From NCBI RefSeq assembly GCF_900100175.1, contig NZ_FNEM01000002.1, positions 248,001-312,000 of the forward strand: DNA of 64,000 nucleotides, in the 5' to 3' direction. Position 1 is the stretch's first letter. Each line of letters opens with the position of its first letter. Position numbers and translations under genes: made by a program. Source of the stretch: Ferrimonas sediminum. GTDB lineage: Bacteria > Pseudomonadota > Gammaproteobacteria > Enterobacterales > Shewanellaceae. Of this stretch, positions 1 through 9,908 are shown one piece after another. The notes under the pieces were generated by a model. That model did no database searches. It saw only the letters and a list, made by a program, of their open reading frames with translations, and had not been told where the DNA came from.

Positions 1-127
1 TCAGGTGAACCATTTTAGACGCGATGATCTTCAGGCCGGCGCTTTCAAAACGGCTGTAGATGGCACCGATCAGGTTTTTGGCAACGGCATCGGGCTTAAC
101 GATGGAAAAAGTGCGTTCAATCGCCAT
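1..127 (-). CDS. ndk: Nucleoside diphosphate kinase, N-terminal part (cut by window edge)
   Basis: The complement reads [20 protein letters not shown] and continues to about residue 42, the conserved first strand and helix of Ndk. Ndk transfers the gamma-phosphate of ATP to nucleoside diphosphates through a phosphohistidine; that histidine lies beyond the window edge. The ATG at 125-127 is preceded by a GGAGAG ribosome-binding site. Only about 42 of the usual ~143 residues are visible, so nothing can be said about the rest of the protein. Confidence 0.93.
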   Translation of the reverse strand, partial: MAIERTFSIVKPDAVAKNLIGAIYSRFESAGLKIIASKMVHL

Positions 128-159
128 TTTTCTCTCCATATTTAGGGTTGTTATATAAT

Positions 160-190
160 TTGGCGCGGATTATATGCTAACCCGCGCCAA
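160..190 (-). promoter_or_regulatory. Inverted repeat enclosing the likely ndk -10 box
   Basis: Perfect 9-bp arms TTGGCGCGG and CCGCGCCAA flank a 13-base AT-rich loop. On the minus strand the loop contains TATAAT, a plausible -10 element about 45 bases before the ndk start codon. It could be an operator, or a weak terminator for the gene at 239-799 (no T-run follows). Confidence 0.4.
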
Positions 191-238
191 AAATCCCGAC
201 TTAAATCACACCGGAGCCTAAATCCAGCCCTGCAGAGA

Positions 239-799
239 TCACGTTTTACACAGGTATTTGACCCCGATCCACAGCCGATGATCGTCACAGCAGCGTCGCA
301 TGCGGGTGACAAAGCCTAAGCCATTGCCGATCTCCATCGCCTCATGCAGCGCTTCGGCGGAGTCGGTCTGTTGCTGCGGTATCGCCAGCAGCAGGCGGCC
401 GCATTTGGCCAGTAAGCGCCAACTGAACTGAATCTCGCGGGCCATGTCGCTGCCGGACTCGGTGGTGGCACCCAGCCACACGACCGCCTGGTAATCGACA
501 CTGCGAACCGCCGGACCACGCACCAGCACCTGAACCGAAGGCAGATCGGCATACTGTTGCTTCAACATGGCAGACTTCATGACGTGATCGGTCAGGATAT
601 CAATCCTGCCAAGTTCTCCGACCTGCTGTGCCAGCATACGGACGAAGATCTCGTCACAGGGTGAGATCACCAGCACTCGTTCACCTCGTTTGAGTGCCAG
701 CTTGCGCAGAATAAATTTGTATTTCCACTCAGGAAACGCATCATCCGAAACTGCTGGATGAGAAACTGGAGAGGGAGTTTTGCGGACTTCTTGTTGCAT
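239..799 (-). CDS. Methyltransferase-like protein of unknown function
   Basis: A 186-residue soluble protein with no signal peptide or membrane segment. From about residue 36 the order resembles a class I SAM-dependent methyltransferase core: a strand LKRGERVLVISPCDE where the glycine-rich motif I would be, then RIDILTD, YQAVVWLG (motif II position) and a hydrophobic strand CGRLLLAIPQ (motif III position). The usual GxGxG of motif I is absent, so SAM binding may be degenerate. It lies upstream of ndk in the same direction, about 110 bp away, with an inverted repeat between. I do not recognise a specific family. The coding call rests on length, neighbour-like base use and clean spacing. Confidence 0.7.
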   Translation of the reverse strand: MQQEVRKTPSPVSHPAVSDDAFPEWKYKFILRKLALKRGERVLVISPCDEIFVRMLAQQVGELGRIDILTDHVMKSAMLKQQYADLPSVQVLVRGPAVRSVDYQAVVWLGATTESGSDMAREIQFSWRLLAKCGRLLLAIPQQQTDSAEALHEAMEIGNGLGFVTRMRRCCDDHRLWIGVKYLCKT

Positions 800-987
800 T
801 GTTATTTTCCGCCCCGAATTATTGGTTTAATGTCGCTCGGTTAGCACCTTGTTCAGCGATTAGACAACATACTGCGTTAGCGGTTAAAAAAACAACCCCT
901 TTTTGCCGTCACTGTGACATAGCGACCGATTGTTTTATGAACTGTATTTTTCTTCGAAATGAGGTGAATGGGGGCTAAAAATGAGAA

Positions 988-1013
988 AGCCGACCCACTT
1001 TCGTGGATCGGCT
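988..1013 (-). terminator. Terminator of hypAB
   Basis: Eleven-base stem (AGCCGATCCAC paired with GTGGGTCGGCT) with a GAAA tetraloop, followed on the minus strand by TTCTCATTTTT. It starts a few bases after the hypB stop codon. Confidence 0.75.
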
Positions 1014-1019
1014 CCGAGT

Positions 1020-2087
1020 TTATTTACGCTGCGACTGTAACCAGTCTATCCACTCCGGCACCCCTTCGCCGGTGGTGGCGGACACGCAGATCACCTCGAT
1101 ATCCGGGTTCACTTTGCGGGCATTGTCAATGCACAGCTGCACATCGAAATCCAGGTGCGGCAGCAGATCCACCTTGTTCACCAGCATCAGGGACGACGCC
1201 GCAAACATGTCCGGGTACTTCAGCGGCTTGTCTTCCCCCTCGGTGACCGACAGGATGGCAATCTTGTGGCGCTCACCGAGATCAAAGCCGGCCGGGCACA
1301 CCAGGTTGCCGACATTCTCGATGAAGATCAGCTCGCCACCGTCCAACTCCAGCCGTTCGCAGGCGCTGGCAATCATGGCGGCGTCCAGGTGACAGCCTTT
1401 ACCGGTATTGACCTGAATGGCCCGCACTCCGGTCTCTCGAATGCGATCGGCGTCGTTGGCGGTCTCCTGATCACCCTCGATCACCACCACCTTATCGGCG
1501 GCCAGACGACGGCAGGTTTCGGTCAGCAGGGTGGTTTTACCGGAGCCCGGGCTGGACACCAGGTTCACCACCAGTTGCTTGTTCATGGCAAACTTAAGAC
1601 GGTTCTCCTGAGCAATGGCGTCGTTTTTTCCCAGGATATCCTGCTCAATCTGCACCATCCGCGACTGGCTCATGCCCGGCGCATGGGCGTGGGCCGGGCC
1701 CTGACCATAGTGAAGATTGTCACCCTGACGCTGCGGCGCAAACTGCGCGGGTGCTGGCGTCTCGACCGCCACCGGGGCCGAAGTCGTGACCTCAGGCTGT
1801 GGCAGTGCATCAGCGCTGACATGATAGTGGTAATGGTGCACCACATCGCCCTGGTGATGATAGTGATGATGCACCTGGGTGACGCGCTCCTGAGCCTCAT
1901 GACCGTGGGAGTGATCATGGGAGTGACCGTGCGAATGGCCGTGCTGGTGGGAGTGATCATGAGAATGATCGTGATCATGGGAGTGACCGTGGGAATGGCC
2001 ATGGTCATGGGGGTGGTCATGATCGTGATGATGATGACCCCCTTCAATTTTAACGTTGCCTTCCGCGCATCCGCATACTGTGCACAT
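1020..2087 (-). CDS. hypB: Hydrogenase/urease nickel-incorporation GTPase HypB, His-rich form
   Basis: HypB is the GTPase that, with HypA, delivers nickel to [NiFe]-hydrogenase precursors. The protein (355 aa) begins [11 protein letters not shown], the CxxCGC high-affinity nickel motif, then has a tract with 34 histidines in about 75 residues, typical of nickel-storing HypB. The GTPase domain follows: P-loop SSPGSGKTT, then VIEGDQET and NKVDLL (the G4-type motif). The frame stays open upstream to 2159, but the ATG at 2085-2087 places CxxCGC at the N-terminus and sits 2 bp after the hypA stop, so it is chosen. The His tract is encoded by degenerate 18-24 bp repeats. No hydrogenase structural genes or hypCDEF are in this window. 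Confidence 0.95.
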   Translation of the reverse strand: MCTVCGCAEGNVKIEGGHHHHDHDHPHDHGHSHGHSHDHDHSHDHSHQHGHSHGHSHDHSHGHEAQERVTQVHHHYHHQGDVVHHYHYHVSADALPQPEVTTSAPVAVETPAPAQFAPQRQGDNLHYGQGPAHAHAPGMSQSRMVQIEQDILGKNDAIAQENRLKFAMNKQLVVNLVSSPGSGKTTLLTETCRRLAADKVVVIEGDQETANDADRIRETGVRAIQVNTGKGCHLDAAMIASACERLELDGGELIFIENVGNLVCPAGFDLGERHKIAILSVTEGEDKPLKYPDMFAASSLMLVNKVDLLPHLDFDVQLCIDNARKVNPDIEVICVSATTGEGVPEWIDWLQSQRK

Positions 2088-2089
2088 AC

Positions 2090-2431
2090 TTACTCTACCT
2101 CTAAGGATTTGACCCGCATTTGTGTTCCGTCCACCACCTGCAGCGAGAAACCACCGCATCTCGGGCAGGGGTCACCGCGTTTGTGCAGCGGAACCTGAAC
2201 CGAACAATCGAAACAATACGCCAACCCGGAAACCGGCTCTATGGTCAGCACACAGCCCTCGGCCAGGGTGTCCCGGGTAATGACATCAAAACTGAATCGC
2301 AGCGACTCCAGCTCCACACCAGCCAGTTCGCCCACCGCCAGGCACACTTCGGTAACCCGTGAAAAATTCTGTTTCTTGGCTTCATTTTCCAGAATCTGAA
2401 CGATCCCTTCCGCCAGTGACATCTCGTGCAT
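2090..2431 (-). CDS. hypA: Hydrogenase nickel-insertion protein HypA
   Basis: HypA (113 aa) is the nickel metallochaperone that works with HypB. It starts [12 protein letters not shown]; His2 is the essential N-terminal nickel ligand of the family. A structural zinc site is visible as CFDC and CPRC in the C-terminal half. It precedes hypB by 2 bp, so the pair is co-transcribed and probably translationally coupled. A small GC-rich hairpin (GCCCG-CTT-CGGGC) lies in the leader at about 2450-2465. Confidence 0.95.
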   Translation of the reverse strand: MHEMSLAEGIVQILENEAKKQNFSRVTEVCLAVGELAGVELESLRFSFDVITRDTLAEGCVLTIEPVSGLAYCFDCSVQVPLHKRGDPCPRCGGFSLQVVDGTQMRVKSLEVE

Positions 2432-2596
2432 AGTCCGTTTCCATTGTGCCCGCTTCGGGCGGGGTGACGCCTAAGGTGATTCTGCCGTTTCCGGCCGGTC
2501 TGGCCATCTTACTCAGGAAGGGGGAGTCGAAACTTTGTTCTCTATCATAAAAATTAAAAAAAGGTCATAACGACGCCGGCGACGGCCGTCAGGCAC

Positions 2597-2624
2597 AAAA
2601 AAGCGGAGCCCAAGGCTCCGCTTT
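2597..2624 (-). terminator. Terminator of the isc operon
   Basis: AGCGGAGCC/GGCTCCGCT stem followed on the minus strand by a run of T residues, 15-45 bases after the iscX stop. A clear intrinsic terminator. Confidence 0.85.
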
Positions 2625-2640
2625 CCATGTCGGCGGCGAC

Positions 2641-2841
2641 TTACTCCGCCTCGTCGATCCAGGCCTGCTGAATCGCTTCCAGAATCTTCTCGTTGCAGTG
2701 ATCCGGATCATCACTGAAACCGTCCAGCTCCAGTACCCACTGGCGCAGTTCGGTAAACCTCAGCTGAGTCGGGTCCACATCCGGCCGTGCATCACACAGC
2801 TCTATGGCGATCTCCTGAACGTCGATCCATTTCAATTCCAT
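2641..2841 (-). CDS. iscX: Fe-S cluster assembly protein IscX
   Basis: Small acidic protein (66 aa) ending NEKILEAIQQAWIDEAE, the hallmark of IscX/YfhJ. IscX binds IscS and is thought to modulate iron delivery and the cysteine desulfurase rate. The ATG at 2839-2841 is chosen over an upstream GTG at 2850 because AAGGAG lies 8 bases before it and the resulting protein has the family length and starts MELKWIDVQE. It is the last gene of the isc operon, 29 bp after fdx. Confidence 0.95.
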   Translation of the reverse strand: MELKWIDVQEIAIELCDARPDVDPTQLRFTELRQWVLELDGFSDDPDHCNEKILEAIQQAWIDEAE

Positions 2842-2870
2842 CAGAGTCACTCCTTGTTCACAGAGAGGGA

Positions 2871-3209
2871 TCAGTGATTCTCGCTGACCTGGTTGACGGT
2901 ATAGCGGGGAATGTCCACTACCAGATCCTCGCCTTCCACCTTAGCCTGACAAGAAAGACGAGATTCCGGTTCCAGACCCCAGGCCTTATCCAGCATATCA
3001 TCTTCCAGTTCGTCGCTCTCTTCCAGTGAGTCAAAGCCCTCCCGAACCACCACATGGCAGGTGGTGCAGGCACAGGACTTCTCACAAGCATGCTCAATCT
3101 CGATGCCGTTTCGAAGCGCTACATCCAGAATGGTTTCACCGCTCTCGGCCTGGGCTTCCAGCCCCTCGGGGCAATGTTCTTCACTGGGTAGAAAAATAAT
3201 CTTTGGCAT
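2871..3209 (-). CDS. fdx: ISC-system [2Fe-2S] ferredoxin
   Basis: Adrenodoxin-type ferredoxin (112 aa) that donates electrons for cluster assembly on IscU. The four cluster cysteines are C42, C48, C51 (within ACEKSCACTTCH) and C87 (within SRLSCQ), spaced as in E. coli Fdx. It sits between hscA (8 bp upstream) and iscX in the operon. Confidence 0.96.
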   Translation of the reverse strand: MPKIIFLPSEEHCPEGLEAQAESGETILDVALRNGIEIEHACEKSCACTTCHVVVREGFDSLEESDELEDDMLDKAWGLEPESRLSCQAKVEGEDLVVDIPRYTVNQVSENH

Positions 3210-3217
3210 AGTAAACC

Positions 3218-5068
3218 TTATACGTTATCAACCGATTGCCCCGACAACGCGCGACGGATCGACAGATCCATGCGGCGGGCAGCAAATTCGGCACTGGCCT
3301 TATCCAGGGCGTCGATGGCGTCTTTAATCGACTGGCCATCGGTTCCTTCACATAACTGTTGCAACTGTTCCATTCGGGTCACCAGCGCCTGCTGGTCCGG
3401 CTGACGCAGCAGCTCGGCACCGTCCGCAGCCAGGGCGGCGGTCAGACTCTCGATAACCCGCTGGGCTTCGATGCGCTGCTCGGTCAACATGCGCAGTTCG
3501 ATGTCCTCTTTGGCGTGGGTCATCGACTCGGTCAGCATACGGGTAATCTCCCCTTCGCTGAGACCAAACGACGGCTTCACCTGAATCGAGGTCTGAACAC
3601 CGGAGGTTTTCTCCTGCGCCGTCACCGACAGCAGGCCATCGGCATCGACCTGGAAGGTCACCCGAATCACCGCCGTGCCCGCCGCCATCGGCGGAATCCC
3701 CTGCAGCACAAACCGCGCCAGAGATCGGCAATCCGCCACCATCTCCCGCTCGCCCTGCACCACGTGGATCGCCATCGCCGACTGACCGTCTTTAAAGGTA
3801 GTGAACTCCTGCGCCCGGGCCACCGGGATGGTGGTGTTGCGAGGAATCACCTTCTCGGTCAGCCCGCCCATGGTCTCCAGTCCCAGAGACAGCGGCGCCA
3901 CGTCCAGCAGCAGCATGTCGGAGTCAGGTTTGTTGCCCACTAGAATGTCCGCCTGAATCGAGGCGCCAATGGCCACCACCCGATCCGGGTCGATACTGGT
4001 CAACGGCGGACGGTCAAAGAACTCGCCCACCAGATCACGCACCATCGGCACCCGGGTGGATCCACCGACCATCACCACCTCCAGTACCTCTTCGCGCTCA
4101 AGGCCGGCATCGCGCAGACTGCGGCGGCATGCCATCAGGGTACGCTTAACCAGAGGGGCAATCAGGTCGTTAAACTGAGTCCGGCTGACCTCGCCCTGCC
4201 AGTCACCCACCGTGGCCGTTACCACCGCGGCATCGGTCAGGGCTTCCTTAACCCGGCAGGCCTCACTTTGCAGTTGCCGGCGCAGACTGGCGTCCGCATC
4301 GACGATGCCAGCCCGCTCACTCAGGTGCTCCGCCAACAGGTGATCGAAATCATCGCCCCCCAGCGCCGAATCACCGCCGGTGGCCAACACCTCAAACACG
4401 CCCTGGTTCAACCTGAGAATCGAGATGTCGAAGGTGCCGCCGCCAAGATCATACACCGCGATCACCCCTTCCTGGCCGGAATCCAGACCATAGGCAATGG
4501 CCGCGGCCGTCGGCTCGTTCAACAGTCTAAGCACCTTGATGCCCACCAGTTCGGCGGCGTCCTTGGTGCCCTGACGCTGGGCATCGTCAAAATAGGCCGG
4601 CACGGTGATCACCGCCCCCTGCAGGGGACCGCCTAGGGTGGCTTCGGCACGGGCAATCAGAGGTTTGAGCACCTCTGACGACACCTGAACCGGGTTAACC
4701 CGGCCGCCGCGGGTCACAAACAGCGGCAGTTGGTTGTCGGACGCCTCCAGCAGGTACGGCAGACTCGGATAGCGGCTCTGCACGTCCTCCAGCGAACGCC
4801 CCATAAAGCGTTTTACCGATACAATGGTGTTGTGAGGATCGGCACTGGCCTGATCAAACGCCTCGGCCCCCACCTCGACACCGTCATCCAGGTAGCGCAC
4901 CACCGACGGCATACGATGACGTCCGGAGTCGTCGGCCAGGGTTTGAGCCTGTCCGCTGCGCACCGCCGCCACCAGAGAGTTGGTGGTCCCTAAATCAATG
5001 CCCACCGCCAGTTTGTGTTGGTGGGGAGCGGCCATCTGGCCAGGTTCAGCAATTTGAAGTAACGCCAT
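3218..5068 (-). CDS. hscA: Hsp70-type chaperone HscA
   Basis: Specialised Hsp70 (616 aa) that, with HscB, binds the LPPVK motif of IscU and drives cluster release. The N-terminal ATPase domain shows GIDLGTTNS (about residues 23-31), the [13 protein letters not shown] segment and [10 protein letters not shown]; the substrate-binding domain begins after [17 protein letters not shown]. Length matches the E. coli protein (616). It lies between hscB (18 bp upstream) and fdx (8 bp downstream) in the isc operon. Confidence 0.97.
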   Translation of the reverse strand: MALLQIAEPGQMAAPHQHKLAVGIDLGTTNSLVAAVRSGQAQTLADDSGRHRMPSVVRYLDDGVEVGAEAFDQASADPHNTIVSVKRFMGRSLEDVQSRYPSLPYLLEASDNQLPLFVTRGGRVNPVQVSSEVLKPLIARAEATLGGPLQGAVITVPAYFDDAQRQGTKDAAELVGIKVLRLLNEPTAAAIAYGLDSGQEGVIAVYDLGGGTFDISILRLNQGVFEVLATGGDSALGGDDFDHLLAEHLSERAGIVDADASLRRQLQSEACRVKEALTDAAVVTATVGDWQGEVSRTQFNDLIAPLVKRTLMACRRSLRDAGLEREEVLEVVMVGGSTRVPMVRDLVGEFFDRPPLTSIDPDRVVAIGASIQADILVGNKPDSDMLLLDVAPLSLGLETMGGLTEKVIPRNTTIPVARAQEFTTFKDGQSAMAIHVVQGEREMVADCRSLARFVLQGIPPMAAGTAVIRVTFQVDADGLLSVTAQEKTSGVQTSIQVKPSFGLSEGEITRMLTESMTHAKEDIELRMLTEQRIEAQRVIESLTAALAADGAELLRQPDQQALVTRMEQLQQLCEGTDGQSIKDAIDALDKASAEFAARRMDLSIRRALSGQSVDNV

Positions 5069-5086
5069 AATCTTTGATGTGGAGCG

Positions 5087-5602
5087 CTAGGCCAACAACC
5101 GGTCTTCCAGCTGCGCCAGCTCCTCCTCCAGCTTTTTCATGAATTTTAGTTTCCGTACCGAATCGGCAGCGTCCTGCCACTGCCGGGCTTCCAACTGGTC
5201 GACCATCAGCTGCATCATGGTACGGGTCTGGCGAGTCAACTCATCAGCAAAATCCATTGCTGCCGCTTCCACATCTGAAGCAGTTTCAATCTCTTCCAGC
5301 GATTCCCTCAGCATCATCTGCTGCATCAGGAAGCCGGTGTCCTTAATGGTCTGAGTCTCGCCCTGAAGCGTCACCCCATTGAGCGACAGCAGGTACTGTG
5401 CCCGGGCAACGGGTTGTTTCAGGGTTTGGAAGGCATCGTTGATTTCGGCGGCCTTTTGCACCGCAAGCAACTTGTCGCGCTCGGAGGCATCGGCAAAATT
5501 ATCGGGGTGAACGGCGCGCTGCAGCTCTCGATAACGGCCGCTTAAAACAGTAACGTCCACCTGGAACGCCACCGGAAGGTCGAACAACTCGAAGTAGTTC
5601 AT
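5087..5602 (-). CDS. hscB: J-domain co-chaperone HscB
   Basis: Co-chaperone of 171 aa that stimulates HscA and delivers IscU to it. It starts MNYFELFDLPVAF and carries the J-domain HPD triad in AVHPDNFAD, followed by the C-terminal three-helix IscU-binding domain. It stands between iscA and hscA, in the usual operon order. Confidence 0.96.
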   Translation of the reverse strand: MNYFELFDLPVAFQVDVTVLSGRYRELQRAVHPDNFADASERDKLLAVQKAAEINDAFQTLKQPVARAQYLLSLNGVTLQGETQTIKDTGFLMQQMMLRESLEEIETASDVEAAAMDFADELTRQTRTMMQLMVDQLEARQWQDAADSVRKLKFMKKLEEELAQLEDRLLA

Positions 5603-5665
5603 CGATATCCCTTATACCCACAAGGCACCGCGGCGATCCCATCGCCAACGGTGCCCCGATGGATA

Positions 5666-5989
5666 TCAAACAGTAAAGCTCTCTCCGCAGCCACATTCGC
5701 CCTGGGCATTGGGGTTATTGAATTTGAAGCCCTCGTTCAGCCCCTCTTTGACGAAGTCCAGTTCGACACCATCGAGGTGAATCAGGCTCTTGGCATCAAT
5801 AATGACATTGACGCCCTTGTCCTCGAACACTTCATCATCGGGGTTGAGGTCGTCAACAAACTCAATGACGTAAGCCAGACCGGAGCAACCCGAGGTTTTC
5901 AGTCCCAAGCGCAATCCAATGCCTCGGCCGCGATTGGTCAAAAACTGCTTTACCCGTTCGGCCGCAGCCTCGGTCATAGAGATGGCCAT
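5666..5989 (-). CDS. iscA: A-type Fe-S carrier IscA
   Basis: A-type carrier of 107 aa that receives clusters from IscU and hands them to apo-proteins. Three invariant cysteines are visible: one in [11 protein letters not shown] and two in GECGCGESF near the C-terminus. Located 14 bp downstream of iscU. A second A-type carrier, erpA, is at 57541-57891 in this window. Confidence 0.96.
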   Translation of the reverse strand: MAISMTEAAAERVKQFLTNRGRGIGLRLGLKTSGCSGLAYVIEFVDDLNPDDEVFEDKGVNVIIDAKSLIHLDGVELDFVKEGLNEGFKFNNPNAQGECGCGESFTV

Positions 5990-6003
5990 ATCGACTCCTG
6001 CTA

Positions 6004-6387
6004 CTACTTGTCTTGCTTGCTGTTGTAATCGGCGATGGCCGCTTTGATCGCGTCCTCGGCCAGAATAGAACAGTGGATTTTAACCGGAGGCAACGCCAGC
6101 TCTTCGGCGATCTCGGTGTTTTTGATGGCCGCCGCTTCATCCAGCGTCTTGCCTTTCACCCACTCGGTGATCAGCGAGCTGGAAGCGATGGCACTGCCGC
6201 AACCGTAGGTCTTGAACTTGGCGTCTTCGATAACACCCTCGTCATCGATTTTCAGCTGCAGCTTCATTACGTCGCCGCACGCCGGGGCACCGACCATGCC
6301 GGTTGCCACGCTGGGATCGTTCTTGTCAAAAGCACCAACGTTGCGTGGGTTCTCGTAGTGATCGATAACCTTTTCACTGTATGCCAT
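6004..6387 (-). CDS. iscU: Fe-S scaffold protein IscU
   Basis: Scaffold (127 aa) on which clusters are built. Ligands C37, D39, C63, H105 and C106 are all present; the HscA recognition motif LPPVK is at residues 99-103, directly before H105-C106. It lies 63 bp after iscS. Confidence 0.97.
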   Translation of the reverse strand: MAYSEKVIDHYENPRNVGAFDKNDPSVATGMVGAPACGDVMKLQLKIDDEGVIEDAKFKTYGCGSAIASSSLITEWVKGKTLDEAAAIKNTEIAEELALPPVKIHCSILAEDAIKAAIADYNSKQDK

Positions 6388-6450
6388 GATTACGCTCCAA
6401 TTTCCAAAACTTGTCGAAGTGGGGCCACCATCAGGCGACCCTCATTATTA

Positions 6451-7665
6451 TTAATGGGCAGCCCATTCCACCTGGGACAGGTCAACACCGTCTTTGAACA
6501 TGTCCCACAGCGGTGACATTTCACGCAGTTTTTCGATGGCGCCGCGAATCTTGCCGATGGCGTGATCGATCTCCTCCTCGGTGGTAAAGCGACCGATGGA
6601 GAAGCGAATGGAGCTGTGGGCCAGTTCATCGCTCATGCCCAGGGCCCGCAACACGTAGCTGGGCTCCAGGCTGGCAGAGGTACAGGCCGAACCGGACGAT
6701 ACCGCCAGGTCGCTGAGCGCCATCATCAGGGATTCACCTTCAACGTAGTTGAAGCTGATGTTGAGGTTTGACACCAGGCGCTGTTCCAGATCGCCGTTGA
6801 TGTACACCTCTTCAATATCTTTGATGCCGTCGAGCAGACGATCACGCAGAGCTCGCAGGCGCTCGGTTTCGGCACCCATCTCCTCTTTGGCGATGCGACA
6901 GGCTTCGCCCAGCCCCACCAGCTGATGGGTTGCCAGGGTACCGGAACGCATACCGCGCTCATGGCCACCACCGTGCATCTGAGCCTCGAGTCGAACCCGG
7001 GGCTTACGGCGCACATACAGGGCACCGATGCCCTTGGGGCCATACATCTTATGGGCCGAGATGGAGATCAGATCCACCTTCATCGCCTTCACATCGATGG
7101 GCAGCTTTCCGGCGCTCTGAGCCGCATCTACGTGCAACAGAATGCCTTTGCTGCGACACAGCTCGCCAATGGCGGCAATGTCATGAATGACGCCAATTTC
7201 GTTGTTCACGTGCATGATGGACACCAGGGTGGTGTCATCACGCATGGCCGCTTCAAAGCGCTCCAACGGAATGATGCCGTTACTGTCCGGGTCCAGGTAA
7301 GTCACCTCAAACCCTTCACGCTCCAGCTGCCGACAGGTATCCAGCACCGCTTTGTGCTCGGTTTTGCTGGTAATGATGTGCTTGCCTTTTTTCTGATAAA
7401 AGTGGGCAACGCCCTTAATGGCAAGGTTATCGGACTCGGTGGCACCGGAAGTAAATACGATTTCACGAGGATCGGCATTAAGCAGATCCGCCACCTGGTT
7501 ACGGGCCACATCTACCGCTTCTTCGGCCTGCCAGCCAAATTTGTGCGAACGAGAAGCGGGGTTACCGTACATCCCTTCAGTGGTAAGGTACTGAACCATC
7601 TTCTCAGCGACACGAGGGTCAACAGGGGTGGTTGCAGAATAATCAAAATAGATCGGAAGTTTCAT
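6451..7665 (-). CDS. iscS: Cysteine desulfurase IscS
   Basis: PLP enzyme (404 aa, the same length as E. coli IscS) that removes sulfur from cysteine for Fe-S clusters, tRNA thiolation and other pathways. The PLP lysine is in [10 protein letters not shown], and the persulfide cysteine is in the mobile loop [14 protein letters not shown]. Second gene of the operon after iscR. Confidence 0.97.
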   Translation of the reverse strand: MKLPIYFDYSATTPVDPRVAEKMVQYLTTEGMYGNPASRSHKFGWQAEEAVDVARNQVADLLNADPREIVFTSGATESDNLAIKGVAHFYQKKGKHIITSKTEHKAVLDTCRQLEREGFEVTYLDPDSNGIIPLERFEAAMRDDTTLVSIMHVNNEIGVIHDIAAIGELCRSKGILLHVDAAQSAGKLPIDVKAMKVDLISISAHKMYGPKGIGALYVRRKPRVRLEAQMHGGGHERGMRSGTLATHQLVGLGEACRIAKEEMGAETERLRALRDRLLDGIKDIEEVYINGDLEQRLVSNLNISFNYVEGESLMMALSDLAVSSGSACTSASLEPSYVLRALGMSDELAHSSIRFSIGRFTTEEEIDHAIGKIRGAIEKLREMSPLWDMFKDGVDLSQVEWAAH

Positions 7666-7740
7666 TACCTTCTCCGACTTGAGCCGACCAAAACATGGTG
7701 TCGGCGGTTAGTTACAACATGGCGAAATCGCCAAAAACCG

Positions 7741-8199
7741 TTATTGAGCGTGCGCTTTGGCTTGTTGTTGCTCCTGACGTACGGAAACCACCTTTACGTC
7801 ATGATTTGACATCAAGTCAGCCAGGCTGATGCCATTTAAAAATCCGGCAATACGGTCGCTGAGGTCCCCCCACAGCGAGTGAGTCAGACAGCGGGCACCG
7901 CTTTGGCAATTGCTCAAGCCATTGCAGCGGGTGGCATCCACGGATTCATCCACGGCGTGCACCACCATGCCAACGGCGATGTCGGCGGCATCCTGACCGA
8001 GGAGGTAGCCGCCACCCGGGCCGCGGACACTGCTGACCAAGCCATTTTTGCGAAGTTTTGCAAACAGCTGCTCCAGGTACGACAATGAAATACCTTGTCG
8101 TTCCGAGATGTCTGCCAATGGCACCGGCCCCTCGGAGGAGTGCAGCGCCACATCTAAAATGGCAGTGACCGCGTAGCGGCCTTTGGATGTTAATCTCAT
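7741..8199 (-). CDS. iscR: Rrf2-family Fe-S regulator IscR
   Basis: Transcription factor (152 aa) that in its [2Fe-2S] form represses its own operon. The N-terminal winged helix begins [18 protein letters not shown]. The cluster ligands lie in [18 protein letters not shown]: three cysteines spaced by five residues each plus the nearby histidine, equivalent to C92, C98, C104 and H107 of E. coli. A type-1-like IscR site lies 38-62 bp upstream, so the operon is probably autoregulated. Confidence 0.97.
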   Translation of the reverse strand: MRLTSKGRYAVTAILDVALHSSEGPVPLADISERQGISLSYLEQLFAKLRKNGLVSSVRGPGGGYLLGQDAADIAVGMVVHAVDESVDATRCNGLSNCQSGARCLTHSLWGDLSDRIAGFLNGISLADLMSNHDVKVVSVRQEQQQAKAHAQ

Positions 8200-8236
8200 A
8201 GCCTGTCCCTTAATTGCAACACCAGCACTATACCAT

Positions 8237-8261
8237 ATACCCGAGTAAATTACTCAAGTAT
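8237..8261 (-). promoter_or_regulatory. Type 1 IscR-binding site upstream of iscR
   Basis: A 25-bp near-palindrome with half-sites ATACCCGAGTAA and TTACTCAAGTAT around a central base. It matches the known type 1 IscR motif shape (ATA..CGACT..AGTC..GTAT) with G in place of C in the centre of each arm. Its position overlaps the expected iscR promoter. Confidence 0.75.
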
Positions 8262-8308
8262 TATTTTGGTGCGGCTAACCGGGTATTTCGATTAACAAAT
8301 TGGAATAC

Positions 8309-8331
8309 CCCAGCAGGTAGCTGGGGCATTT
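8309..8331 (-). terminator. Hairpin after cysE, probable terminator
   Basis: Stem GCCCCAGC/GCTGGGG(T) with a 5-base loop, 22-45 bases past the cysE stop. The following tract is only weakly T-rich, so termination strength is uncertain. Confidence 0.5.
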
Positions 8332-8352
8332 AACCTTATTCAGCACTGGGAT

Positions 8353-9177
8353 TCAAATACCTGGATCAAATCTTTCGTGCTCTTTACGGCGACTGTCGGC
8401 CGCTTCCTGCTCCGCATCGACAAATGCGGTCACATTCAGCTCCGGCAACTGACTGATTTCAACGCTGCTCCCCTGCTCCTTAAGCGCTTGACATATCTCG
8501 CTCATACGGGCGTCGATAAGGTGCATATGGTCAAGCATGGAGCCGATGGCACTGGCCACAGGATCCGGATTATCAGGCGAAACGGCGTAAGCATCGAAGC
8601 CGTATTTTTTTGCCAAATGTGTGCGCCGGTGCTCTTTTTCCCGCTCTGCCTTGCTGATCACGGTTCGGGCAGGAATGCCGGTCACGGTATTACCCGGGTC
8701 GACCGGTTTGACCACCACCGAGTTGGATCCCACCCGGGCGCCTTCGCCAATCTCCAGCGGCCCCAGAATTTTAGCTCCGGCTCCCACCACCACATTGTTG
8801 TGCAGGGTCGGGTGGCGTTTGCCGGCATTCCAGCTGGTGCCCCCCAGCGTCACCCCGTGGTACAGGGTCACGTCATCACCGATCTCGGCGGTTTCACCGA
8901 TGACCACGCCCATGCCGTGATCAATAAAGAATCGGCGTCCGATGCGAGCGCCGGGATGAATCTCCACACCGGTGGCCCAACGGGAAAACGTCGATAACAA
9001 CCGCGCCGACAACCGCCAGTTACGACACCAGAGCTTATGAGAAATCCGATGCAGCCAGATCGCCTGCATACCCGGGTAGTTTGTCAGGATCTCAAAGGCA
9101 CTGTTGGCCGCCGGATCGCGGTGATAGATAGAGGCGATGTCCTCTTTCAGTCGTGCTCGTATTCCCATGTGCTGCAT
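8353..9177 (-). CDS. cysE: Serine O-acetyltransferase
   Basis: First committed step of cysteine synthesis: serine plus acetyl-CoA to O-acetylserine. The 274-aa protein has the N-terminal helical domain ([14 protein letters not shown]-like segment), then a left-handed beta-helix of hexapeptide repeats including the catalytic segment [20 protein letters not shown] and [18 protein letters not shown]. The start ATG overlaps the trmJ stop by one base, so the two are coupled. The cysteine product feeds the adjacent IscS pathway, an arrangement shared with other gammaproteobacteria. Confidence 0.95.
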   Translation of the reverse strand: MQHMGIRARLKEDIASIYHRDPAANSAFEILTNYPGMQAIWLHRISHKLWCRNWRLSARLLSTFSRWATGVEIHPGARIGRRFFIDHGMGVVIGETAEIGDDVTLYHGVTLGGTSWNAGKRHPTLHNNVVVGAGAKILGPLEIGEGARVGSNSVVVKPVDPGNTVTGIPARTVISKAEREKEHRRTHLAKKYGFDAYAVSPDNPDPVASAIGSMLDHMHLIDARMSEICQALKEQGSSVEISQLPELNVTAFVDAEQEAADSRRKEHERFDPGI

Positions 9178-9908
9178 TACTCTTTCTCGGTTGACTGACG
9201 GGTCTTATCTATAGATGTGAGGATGCCTCGCAGAATATTCAACTCCTGCGCCTCGGGTCGGCACCGATTAAACAAGCGCCGGAGTTTGGCCATCACCTGC
9301 CCGGGGTGATTAGCCTTGATAAAACCGGTGCCGGTCAACGAGGACTCCAGGTGGCGGTAAAACCCCTCCAACTGCTCGCCGTTCGGGTACTCCAACGACT
9401 CCTGCTGCGGCGTTTCAGCCAGACTCAGATGCTTCATTCGAATCTCGTAACACACTAACTGCACAGCCTGCGCCAGGTTCAGACTGCTGTATTCCGGGTT
9501 GGCGGGAATACAGACATGGAAATGGCACAACTGCAACTCCTCGTTGGAGAGACCGTGATTTTCCCGGCCAAACACCAGCGCCACCGGCCCGGTCTGCGCT
9601 TCCACGGCCAGCTTTTCGCCCGCCTGGCGAGCATCCAGCAACGGCCAGTCCAGCCCTCGACGTCGTGCCGAGGTGCCGATCACCAGGGCGCAGTCGGCGG
9701 TGGCCTGCTCCAGGGTATCCACTGTAGTGAGGTTTTGCAGGACGTCGGTGGCCCCGGCAGCCAGCGCCACGGACTTTCCATCGGGCTCGACCCTGGGTGC
9801 CACCAGCACCAACTGAGACAACCCCATAGTCTTCATGGCCCGTGCAGCCGAGCCGATATTGCCCGGGTGGGAGGTGCCCACCAGAACGATGCGGATATTT
9901 TCGAGCAT
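9177..9908 (-). CDS. trmJ: tRNA (cytidine/uridine-2'-O-)-methyltransferase TrmJ
   Basis: SPOUT-class enzyme of 243 aa that methylates the 2'-OH of position 32 of tRNA. It starts [26 protein letters not shown], the typical N-terminal SPOUT segment, and contains the knot region with [13 protein letters not shown] and [17 protein letters not shown], which bind SAM. It is the promoter-proximal gene of the trmJ-cysE pair and divergent from suhB, a very common gammaproteobacterial arrangement. Confidence 0.95.
   Translation of the reverse strand: MLENIRIVLVGTSHPGNIGSAARAMKTMGLSQLVLVAPRVEPDGKSVALAAGATDVLQNLTTVDTLEQATADCALVIGTSARRRGLDWPLLDARQAGEKLAVEAQTGPVALVFGRENHGLSNEELQLCHFHVCIPANPEYSSLNLAQAVQLVCYEIRMKHLSLAETPQQESLEYPNGEQLEGFYRHLESSLTGTGFIKANHPGQVMAKLRRLFNRCRPEAQELNILRGILTSIDKTRQSTEKE

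Noticed and set aside
1895-2035. Short tandem DNA repeats that could suggest a CRISPR or minisatellite
   Set aside because: They lie inside hypB and encode its histidine tract; there are no spacers.
1155-2198. Open frame opposite hypB rich in Met, Val and Ile
   Set aside because: It is the mirror of the His-rich repeat tract (CAT/CAC read as ATG/GTG) and not a protein.
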